From Absidia repens (lineage: Eukaryota > Mucoromycota > Mucoromycetes > Mucorales > Cunninghamellaceae), in assembly GCA_002105175.1 (NCBI GenBank), contig MCGE01000010.1:310001-374000 (forward strand): DNA of 64,000 nt. Reading direction: 5' to 3'. Below the pieces are notes generated by a model. The model did not search any database. It saw nothing but the letters and a program-made list of their open reading frames with translations, and was not told where the DNA came from. Both the position numbers and the translations under genes were made by a program. Shown piece by piece: positions 55,352 through 64,000 of the stretch; position 1 is the stretch's first letter, and the number at the start of each line of letters is the position of its first letter.

Positions 55352-57011
55352 ATGTCTGTCAAGCCTACTGACTCCTGGAATACCTGTCTCAACACTTCTC
55401 TCAAGGAAGAAGATAGTGAAGTCTACAACATTGTGGAAAACGAAAAGCTTCGTCAATGGTCTGGTTTGGAACTTATTGCCTCTGAAGTAAGTAATGTCGT
55501 GTTTTTATGCGACGAACACGTTATATGAGAGAGCTAGTGAGGAAGGACGAAGATATATATGATATTTACTCAACTATATCGCTATCTTTTTTTTTTCTTT
55601 CTCAATTGTAGAATTTTACTTCTCAAGCAGTTATTGAAGCCAATGGAACTGCATTGACCAACAAGTACTCTGAAGGTCTTCCTGGTGCCCGTTATTATGG
55701 TGGTAATGAATACATTGATGAACTTGAAATCCTCTGTCAAAAGCGTGCTTTGGCTGCCTTTGGTTTGAATGCTGAACAATGGGGTGTGAATGTCCAACCT
55801 TACTCTGGAAGCACTGCCAATTTTGCTGCTTTGACTGCTATGATCCAACCTCAAGACCGTTTGATGGGTCTCGATTTACCCTCTGGTGGCCATTTGACCC
55901 ATGGTTATCAAACCAACAAGAAGAAAATCTCCTCCTCCTCCATTTACTTCCAATCCATGCCTTACCAAGTGGATGCCTCTACTGGCTTGATTGACTACAA
56001 GCGTCTCGAAGAAAATGCTGCTCTCTTCCGCCCCAAGTTATTGATTTGTGGTGCTTCTGCCTATCCTGCTGAATGGGAATATGACACCATGCGTAAGGTT
56101 GCTGATCAACACGGTGCCTACTTGATGTGCGATATGGCCCATATTTCCGGTTTGATTGCTGGCAAGGAAGCTCTCTCTCCCTTCGATTATTGCGACATTG
56201 TCACCACCACCACACACAAGACTCTCCGTGGTCCTCGTGCTGGTTTGATCTTCTTCCGTCGGGATAAGGGTGATGGTCTTGAAACTCGTGTCAACCAAGC
56301 CGTGTTCCCCTCTTGCCAAGGTGGTCCCCACAACAACACCATTGCTGCCATCGCTGTTGCCTTGAAGCAAGCTGGTTCCCCCGAGTTCAAGGAATACGCT
56401 CGTCAAGTCTGTGCCAACGCCAAGAAACTTGCTGAAACTTTGACTGGTTATGGTTATCGTTTGTCCACTGGTAGCACTGTCAACCATTTGGTATTGTGGG
56501 ATTTGAAGCCTGTTGGTTTGACTGGATCCAAAGTAGAACGTATTTGTGACATGGTCCATATTACTATTAACAAGAACTCTATTGCTGGTGACAAGTCTGC
56601 TGGTAAGTGACAATGATTTAGCATGGTGGATGATGATATGGATATGTGAAAAAGCAAACCCCGGAGGAGTGTCAATCTGTGTATGAAAATATTTTGAAAT
56701 GACTCATTTTTTGTTACTTTTTTTTTTTTTTAGTGACCCCTGGTGGTGTCCGTCTTGGTAGTTCCGCTCTTACTTCTCGTTCTTTGAAGGAAGAAGACTT
56801 TGTCAAGGTTGGTGAATTCCTCCACCGAACTGTGGATATTGCTCAAAAGGTGCAAGCTGCTTGTGGATCCAAGTTGATGAAGGACTTTGTGGCTGCTTTG
56901 GACGGAAACCAAGATATTGCTCAATTGAAAAAGGAAGTTGTTGAATTTGCTCGTAGCTTCCCTATGCCTGGTTTTGATCCCTCTACTATTGAAGCCACTG
57001 CTACTATCTAA
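55352..57011 (+). CDS. SHM2: Serine hydroxymethyltransferase, cytosolic type
   Basis: This PLP enzyme moves the serine hydroxymethyl group to tetrahydrofolate, giving glycine and methylene-THF for one-carbon metabolism. Three exons (55352-55486, 55612-56602, 56734-57011) sum to 1,404 nt, or 467 residues, the normal length. Conserved segments are [40 protein letters not shown], the folate/PLP region [37 protein letters not shown], the PLP-lysine motif [35 protein letters not shown], and [15 protein letters not shown]. The N-terminus ([10 protein letters not shown]) lacks a mitochondrial presequence, so the cytosolic form is inferred. Codon bias indicates strong expression. Confidence 0.97.
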
Positions 57012-58249
57012 GTAGTACCTCCTTCTCCCCTTCCTTTTTAGATGTTATTCTTTTATTCCATTTTTATATAAAATTTTATCAACTCGACTTTCTTTTTGTG
57101 ATGTTTATCTCATCTCTTATCATACAGTAGTAGACTAGTATAGAAATTAGGAAAACTTCTTCCCCCCTTCGCACATTATTCCATTCCCTCCAAATTTGTT
57201 TTTGTAAATATATTTATCTTTTGAACTCTAAAAACTTGACTTCTATTGTGATTTTGTGATATTGCAATCTAATTGGGATGATTAGAATTGCTACTGGGAT
57301 TAGTAGTGACGATCCTGATAGAAAAAGTGATATGTAGTTTCGGATATGTTAATGATAGAATTTGTAAATGACAATGTGGTAGCGATGTGTTGATTATGAG
57401 GGACAATTATGGTGATGGTTATGGTGGTTAATATGATGACAATTAAGGTGATAATGGTGATGATGATACAGAGTGGGGTACGGCTTACCTTTTTGACGAC
57501 ACTAAAACTCAAAAGGCCAAGATGAAGGGATGTTTCCCTCGAGGCCACCTGGTACAGTACAACGTGATCCCTTTAAAATATTATCCGATAAAAGCATGCA
57601 TAGGACAAGCAATGGTGAGCATAAAAAAAGCTAGGATAGGTGATACTTCCCCAGAATGTTGATTGTGCATGTGGAAAAGATTTCAACGAAAAATACATTG
57701 AATCGCCGAATCTCCGCTTTTTTGTTGTTGCTAGATTTTGCATGATTTAGGATTGTTCGAGAAAATCAAATTGTGTGATGGGTAGGAGGATGATATTAAC
57801 ACTAGAAGAGAAAAAATTATAAAAGTGAAATGACAATATACTTACTTTTCCTTCATTTTTATGTAGTAGCTTATAATAAAAAAAATTGGGAGGCATAACT
57901 TGGCTCAAGGAAAAAAAAAAAAAAAACAAAGGGTAAAAAAAACAAAGGAAAGAAAAACTAGGGGGAAATAGAAGAGCACATCTTTTGCAGATGACGGTAA
58001 ATAGGTTTATAGTTTTGGTGTCACTCTACTTCGTTTTCGATAGCGCCGCCAGAAAAAAAAAAAGAAGAGAAACGCGCTTTTACTGACTCGGCGACATAGG
58101 AAAAAAAATGTGGAGATATTAGGAAAAGGGAATCAGACCAGATTTGCTTTATTTAGATGGGAAATTTACAATTCTTATGATGGCTATAAAGCGAGCAAAA
58201 AATAAAAATAAAAAAATAAAATAAAAAAATAAAAAAAGGCACCGAAAAA
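57012..58249. other. 3' flank of SHMT and AT-rich spacer
   Basis: The region holds a GGTGATG-rich imperfect repeat (about 57400-57470) and A runs (57910-57926 and onwards). No gene is convincing. Confidence 0.4.
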
Positions 58250-58498
58250 TTAATGAGATGTGGAAGGTGGTATACAAAAACCATAGCGGAATGATTTAAT
58301 TTTCAAGATAAATTGGGAAGGATTATATGATCTACTTTGATGGTTATTATCGAATGGCATTCCTATTGATGTTGATGATGCAGAAAAATGTTCAGAAGGA
58401 GTTGGTGAATCAGGTGGTGTGGGTGGTTTTGTTGGAGGTCTTGGATTATTCGGTCTCGGCTTACGAAAACAAAAATGCCATGATAATTTGATTGACAT
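58250..58498 (-). CDS. Small Pro-rich hypothetical protein (weak)
   Basis: An 82-residue frame starts at MSIKLSWHFCFRKPRPNNPR and continues with a TKPPTPPDSPTPSEHF proline-rich stretch, then a Ser/Asn-rich middle and an aromatic, basic end. The frame is open for some 20 codons upstream of this Met (ASPIPSPLTEAAAVF), so it could be an exon following an acceptor near 58548. The even base composition and Pro repeats argue for coding, but no homologue is recognised and no donor partner was identified. Confidence 0.3.
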   Translation of the reverse strand: MSIKLSWHFCFRKPRPNNPRPPTKPPTPPDSPTPSEHFSASSTSIGMPFDNNHQSRSYNPSQFILKIKSFRYGFCIPPSTSH

Positions 58499-59634
58499 GC
58501 AAGTGAAAACAGCCGCGGCTTCGGTCAAAGGAGAGGGAATGGGGCTTGCAAAATGAGCTTTTTAGGAAAAGATGGATGGAGTATGCAAATGGATCGACAG
58601 ATTGAGTTTGTTTTTTTTTTTATGGTTCTGGTAACTTTTGCATGATCTTCTTCTTTGCCACCATTAAAATATCAATTGTTATAATAACGTCTGATGGGTC
58701 AAAACAAAAGAAAAAAATTAAGGAAGGGAAGAAAAAGATTAAGCTCTACCGTGTTTTCTTCTTATTTATGGCCTGATTATAACCCAGTGATGAGATTTAG
58801 TGAGGATATCATTTTTTTTTTTTTGCCAGTCAGTTCAACAGCGCAAAAAAAAAAAAAAAAAAGATTAGCATAGTTGACAAAGTTGTTCGTCATTACTATT
58901 ATCTTAGTCACCATCTTCAACTGAGATGTTTTTTTTTTCAGGTACATAAAAAGATATTAGATGCATCCCATCCATAAATTGCCATGCGATCTGTCATTTC
59001 ATTCGAACGAATGAGTCCGCTTTTCGCTGATCTTCTCCACTTTTTCTTTTTCTTTTTTTTTCACAACCGGTCGGCTACAAGCGAACCGGGTTTTCGGTTT
59101 TTTACAACCAATGAAAAAAAAAATTGACATTACAATAGCGAACAAGCACTCATACAATTATTCATACTAACGTCATCCTTTAATATAAAATGTATTATGC
59201 CTTGATTTTATTACTTCACTACATAATTGTAATCAAACACATTTCGACTATGAGAAGAAATATTCCGAGTCCCCCCCCATTCCCCCAATGATTCACAAAG
59301 TCCCGACTCTTTGATCCATTCACCATCACCCCCACTAAGAAATCTTGATAAGGCTCGAATTGTTTCTAAAAGTCTTCATCATGATAGTAAAGGGGCCATG
59401 ACTTTTTACGACTCTACATAACATGCCATCAATATCCATATTAAATAGTTGTGTTTTTTATTCTTTTTTTCTGTGCAAGGGTAATGCTTACACTGTTTAA
59501 AACAATGGCAAAAGATCATTGGTAAAGGCTAAATATTACCAACATACCGGATGCTTTATTAGACTTTAATTTGTATTTTTTTTTTTAAAAAAAAAAAAGT
59601 CTAAGTAATACGTAGCATTTTTTTGATTCTGTTT

Positions 59635-59676
<42 letters not shown>

Positions 59677-60384
59677 GCGGCTATTTTTTTAAAATACCCA
59701 CGAGGCATGTGCATGTATTTATCTTATTCAATTCACGGGTTCACCGGACCGACATTTATTTTATTTCTTTTTCTAACAATGAACACCATACTATTTTCTC
59801 CCATGACTCTGATCAGCGAAGTATTAACACCAGGCGCCCTGTATTTTTAACCGGCGTCACTACTACCAACTTTATTCCAAGATCATGAGTTTCACTATTA
59901 CTCTCGCTTTGGTCAGCTTTCTGAACTTATGGTATATATAAAAAAATCGTGATTCCCGAGAACGAGGAATTGCCTTTTTGCCTGTTTCTTACTTCCTGGA
60001 AACATCAAACACGTGGCAACCCACTGCATTTAGATCATCATCGATGCTGGATGAATAAACCTCAAAAGAATATTTTTCCGTCGCTATTTAAAAAAACCTT
60101 AAAAGTAACACCACCCAATGTCAATGTTGTTATATTTGTTCATCTATCGCTAAAACATGTCACATGAGCACTAAACACACAAAAATCACATAAAAGAATA
60201 AATAAATAAATGATTGGGAATAGACTTTTTTATTGTTTGTATGAGAAGAAGAATAATAAAAGTAAATAATGGTGAGTGTAGAAGACAGAAATAAAATAGG
60301 ATAGGTAGTAAAGACTAAAAATAAAATGAATATACAATGTAAAAAAAAAAAAAACTATGTGTATCTATCCCTAATGTTCACTAT
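58499..60384. other. Gene-poor AT-rich spacer
   Basis: It contains a 39-nt T run (59637-59675), an abutting T/A run at about 59577-59598 and other homopolymers. No gene or repeat family member is recognised. Confidence 0.4.
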
Positions 60385-61809
60385 TTAATTCTTGCCAGCA
60401 TTTTCAGGACGTAATTGACGAACGGTTTTGCCAGCGCGCCAAATTTCAGATTCACGGATTTCACGGAGTTCTTCTTCCAACTTTTCACGGTAGTCTGCTT
60501 GGGAGTTGCGATCTAAAGAGCGAGCAGTTTCGGAACCATCACGGACAGATTGGTAGAGTTTTTCAAATACGGGCTTGGAAGCATCATGGAAGGGTCGCCA
60601 CCAGTCAAGAGCACCACGTTGGGCAGTAGTGGAGCAGTTGGAGTACATCCAATCCATACCACGTTCACCGATCAAGGGGTAGAGTGATTGAGTGGCTTCT
60701 TCAACAGTTTCATTGAAAGCTTCAGAAGGGGAGTGACCATTAGCACGGAGCACCTCGTATTGGGCTTGGAATAAACCTTGAATGGCACCCATCAACACAC
60801 CACGTTCACCGAACAAATCAGAGTACACTTCCTTTTCAAAAGTGGTTTCATACAAATATCCAGTACCGACGCCAACACCGAGAGCAATAGTGCGTTCCTT
60901 GGCCTTGCCACTAGCATCTTGGTAAACAGCAAAGGAACCATTGATACCACGACCTTCTTGGAAAAGACGACGTACAGTGAATCCAGATCCCTTAGGTGCA
61001 ACCAACACGACGTCAATGTCTATCAGAACACACAACAATAATTAATATCTTCCCTTTCGTACCTTTTTTTTTCCCATGCTCCTATTTCTTTTTTTACTAC
61101 TTACCTTTGGGAGGAATGATTTCAGTTTGATCCTTGTACACAATGGAGAAGCCGTGAGAGAAGTAAAGAGTCTTGCCAGGAGTCAAGAGAGGCTTCATTT
61201 CGGGCCAAATTTCTTTCTGGTAAGCATCAGACAACAAGTTCATAACCACGGTACCACGTTCAACAGCATCCAAGAGAGGGAACAAGTTTTTACCAGGAAC
61301 CCAACCTTCTTCGATGGCTTGTTGGTAAGTTTTGCCTTCACGTTGACCAAGAATAACATTCACACCATTGTCGCGCAAGTTGAGAGCTTGACCACGGCCT
61401 TGAGGGCCATAACCAAGAACAGCAATAGTATCATCCTTGAAAGTTTCCAACAACTTTTCCTTGGGGACGTCGGCACGTTCGTAGACAACTTCTTCAGTAC
61501 CACCAAAGTTCAAAGTCTTCATTCCACGATATTGAATAGCAGGCATGACCTAAACAACATCAGCATATCACGACGTCAGTAAGCAAAGAAATGTAAACAT
61601 AAAGAATCCCTCCTGCCCATTCTCTCCCCCCCCCGCTTCCTTTTTTCCAATAGTCTGATCTTGGTCTTTTTGCCTTGTTCACATTGATAACTTACGGAGG
61701 CCTTAAGGGCGGTTTGCTTCAAAGCAGAGGAAACAATGGGACGAGCCATCATAGGACGAGAAGCACGAGTAGCGGTGCGAAGGGCAGTAGCGAAGAGACG
61801 AGAAGCCAT
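60385..61809 (-). CDS. ILV5: Ketol-acid reductoisomerase, mitochondrial (branched-chain amino acid synthesis)
   Basis: Ilv5 converts acetolactate and acetohydroxybutyrate to dihydroxy acids using NADPH and Mg2+ in the mitochondrial matrix, the second step of Val/Ile (and Leu) synthesis. Three exons give about 400 residues. The presequence is MASRLFATALRTATRASRPM. The Rossmann loop is VLGYGPQGRGQALNLRDNGV; the cofactor and domain segments include LLSDAYQKEIWPEMKPLL, LYFSHGFSI and DVVLVAPKGSGFTVRRLF. The metal-binding knot is in LGVGVGTGYLYETTFEKEVY, DLFGERGVLMGAIQGLF, SEAFNETVEEATQSLYPLI and YSNCSTTAQRGALDWW. It is the fungal class I form with an Ilv5-type C-terminus. Codon bias is strong. Confidence 0.97.
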
Positions 61810-62725
61810 TATATAAAAAGAGGGAGAGTATTTGTTTGTTAGAAAAAAAGAAAAAGAAGAAGAACAAAAAAAAAAATCAACGCTTTTCTATGTAAATAAG
61901 TTGAATAAAAAAATTCATATATAATCGTGAATCACTTTTTGTTGTCCAATCAAATTGCTCGCTGATACATCTTATCTGACAGCCCCCACACCAAACCCCT
62001 CGTCTTGATCAATTTTTTATAACACCCTCCCCTCGCCCAATTTTACATCATTCGCTCTGCATTAATACTTCGTTTAATTTTGGAAAGAAGCTTATCCACT
62101 TGTTTTTACTATCATAGCATATATAATTGAGCCCTGCAATGACGCTTATTTCTTTCTTCCATGCTCACGCTGAGACAGATAATAACTGTCTATGCGCACT
62201 TTGAAAAACAAGAGATGCCCTTTGTTACTGACAGTCTACCATCAAGAAATCAACATAAGGGTAGCTACTTTCTATCGGTGTATGTAAATCTATTTGGTAC
62301 GCTTATCTCTACATCAGTCACCTTTAAAAAAATACGATCATTCAGGTTACATACAACCTTTGTTATGAGTCATCCTTCTACAGCATCTTATTTTCAAGTC
62401 CCACCAGTCGCTTTTTAAAAAGCGCTTCGATCTCGTTGTGTAAAAGTAGGTCAAAAATTTTCAGAAGTCAATCAATATATGGTGTGGTTTAATCATCACT
62501 TTGCTGACAAAAAAGAAAATTTGAATCAAGTTTAGACCGAACATAATCTCGGCGTGCTTAGATAGGTCGAAAGTCTCTTAAAGAGGAATGTAAGCCACTG
62601 TAACTTTATCATCATGGAACTGGTTTCAAGTGACCTGGGGAAAAATTGGCGCTGTGCTTTTGGCATACGAATGTTGATGTCAATTTGATCGTCGATGAGA
62701 TCGGTGCACATTGGGAATATTTCCA
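61810..62725. other. ILV5 upstream region
   Basis: The region is AT-rich with purine/pyrimidine tracts near the ILV5 start. No binding site could be assigned with confidence, and no gene is seen. Confidence 0.4.
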
Positions 62726-63020
62726 ATTCCGCCTGCGTGATTTTTATTTTTCTCACATTTTAAATATTTTCGCGCTTTCTTTCTTTTCTGTCTGCTTTTT
62801 TTCTTTTTCTTTTTTTTTTTTTTTTTTCCATTCAACTTCCATGAGGTTATATTGGATTTAGATTAGTGTTAGGACTAGTTTAGAAGGGTTTCCAGCTCAG
62901 GGATTACAAGATGCATGGGGAAACCCTTTCATTTTGGATTCAGAATTTTGGGATCAACCCATGAGCTTAGTTTAGTGTTAGTTTGTACGTAGTTTATATC
63001 TACTTCTGAATAAAATATGT
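62726..63020 (+). repeat. Dispersed hairpin element, subtype A
   Basis: The copy begins AATTCCGCC (62726-62734), then a pyrimidine tract with a T run, CATTCAACTTCCATGAGGTT, the core TTAGATTAGTGTTAGGACTA, AGAAGGGTTTCCAGCTCAGG, GATGCATGGGGAAACCC, TTTCATTTTGGATTCAGAAT, and ends TTCTGAATAAAATATG at about 63019. It is nearly the family consensus. Confidence 0.85.
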
Positions 63021-63750
63021 CTCTTTTTACATGATTCAATGAAAAATATCCCATTTGCACAATAGATCCTTTTTTTTTTTTACAATCAGCAACCATTTTG
63101 ATTAGCGTTGGCAGTTGTTGTGCTTCCACAACAGATGTCCCTTTAGTCTTTATCATACCCTGTACAATATATTATGTCCCTTTTTACCATCATCCCTTTA
63201 GATTAGCGTATAGTGTTCTCCAAATCTCACTTTAGTCTCCCTCATACTCCCAAATAGATCCTTCCAATCCTTTGTTATAATGAGCCCTCATCTTACGCTT
63301 TAGTATTTTCCAATATGCTTCAATAAAATATGTCTTTCCTAAATTTATTAATCATTCACTGACTCATCACATATCGAACAATATCATCATTGTAGCTGTT
63401 TAGTGAGTATACCACCAAACATTTGCGCGCATAAAATGAATCTAGGTTGTGTTGCACTGGTCACCGACTCTATAAAGTATTTTATGATGTTTTCTTGTTT
63501 ATCTATGACTACTTTCCCCATACCCCTGATGAATAGAAGCTGGATTCCAGCTTTATTTTCTACCACCCCACTTAAAAAAAACTATACTATGTATGAAACA
63601 AAAATGCATTCTTTCACAAAGCTTTTATTGGGTAATAAAAATAATTTTAAAACACTATTACTACTACTGTTCTACAAAAGTGTTGCGTAGCGTACAATGA
63701 TACGCCAAAATAGGTTATTATATCTATGTAATTCACCCAGGATTGGAGCA
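63021..63750. other. Spacer before the right-edge gene
   Basis: The spacer holds an AATAAAATATGT motif again at about 63323 and TTAGATTAGCGTATAG at 63198-63214, which may be further decayed element pieces. No gene is supported. Confidence 0.4.
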
Positions 63751-64000
63751 CTATACTGCAAAGGGAGTTGTCGCAATCGTCGCAGCATTAACTTCATGTT
63801 GAATACGCTTCATTGTGGCAGCATCTTCAGCAGCTGTTTGACTACCAAATAGTTGATCCAAATCTTCCAGTGAACACCCTTTTGTTTCTAGTTTGTTTTA
63901 TTTTAAAAGAAAAAAAAGTTGGTCAATCTGATACAAAAGCAAAATTATACTTATGAAAAGTGTATGATGGCAGTCATTGAGTTGTTGTTGTTGTTGTTTT
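63751..64000 (-). CDS. MFS sugar transporter, C-terminal exon (gene runs off the window)
   Basis: The last exon (63887-63751) encodes ETKGCSLEDLDQLFGSQTAA and about 25 further residues to a TAG. This is the cytosolic end of the sugar porter family, whose last helix is followed by PETKG-x-SLEE-x-D. The motif places it among hexose or other sugar transporters of the plasma membrane. The rest of the window (63888-64000) looks like intron, with a pyrimidine-rich acceptor side and TTG repeats. The Pro and Glu that start the motif must be on the missing upstream exon. Confidence 0.75.

Noticed and set aside
56038..56613. 191-codon open frame antisense to SHMT
   Set aside because: It is a shadow of the SHMT coding exon, again due to biased codon use.
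1..64000. CRISPR arrays, operons, rRNA genes, prophage or bacterial insertion sequences
   Set aside because: None was seen. The spliced genes and cytosolic-type tRNAs show a eukaryotic nuclear segment.

Overview
The window looks like an ordinary nuclear chromosome segment from an early-diverging fungus, most likely Mucoromycota (Mucorales-like). The coding regions are cut by many short GT-AG introns, and the spacers are very AT-rich and full of long poly(A)/poly(T) runs. The gene set is clearly fungal (TOM20, Sec5, Spt7, Swi3/Rsc8, Ilv5). It also holds genes that are rare or missing in most ascomycetes: an E2F factor, an RCC1L-type protein, a metaxin, an M49 peptidase and MGST3. The genus is inferred; nothing in the sequence names it.

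Layout. 0-11.4 kb: start of a probable mitochondrial protein (-), RNase P/MRP subunit RPP1 (+), metaxin (-), E2F (-), mitochondrial RCC1-repeat protein (-), CAMK-type kinase (-), hypothetical coiled-coil protein (+). 12.7-21.5 kb, all minus: M49 peptidase, exocyst Sec5, ribosomal proteins eS1 and eS30. 22-23.7 kb: repeats and tRNA-Glu(CUC). 23.9-27.2 kb: SWI/SNF-RSC subunit (+). 27.6-28.7 kb: repeat. 29.2-33.0 kb: coiled-coil hypothetical (+) and F-box/LRR protein (-). 33-40.5 kb: gene-poor, with segmental and LTR-like repeats, tRNA-Glu(UUC) and tandem repeats. 40.5-49.7 kb, all minus: TOM20 fused to a SMYD-like MYND/SET module, SAGA subunit SPT7, MGST3. 49.7-55.3 kb: gene-poor, with three same-strand copies of a dispersed element. 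55.4-57.0 kb: serine hydroxymethyltransferase (+). 58.3 kb: a weak small ORF. 60.4-61.8 kb: ILV5 (-). 63.75 kb to the end: last exon of a sugar transporter (-).

The genes are independent transcription units with no operon or biosynthetic cluster. There is a loose mitochondrial theme (metaxin, RCC1L-like, TOM20, ILV5 and the partial gene at the left edge).

The most unusual content is between the genes. A family of about 300-bp elements occurs at least ten times on both strands. Each has a core that can form a hairpin and ends in an AATAAA signal. Full copies begin with an AAATNCCGC box that also lies 70-100 bp upstream of the start codon of at least five protein genes here. This fits a family of small Pol II noncoding transcription units, or a mobile element carrying a host-like promoter. 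The second notable item is the single reading frame joining the TOM20 import receptor to a SET/MYND module whose catalytic NHSC motif looks degenerate.
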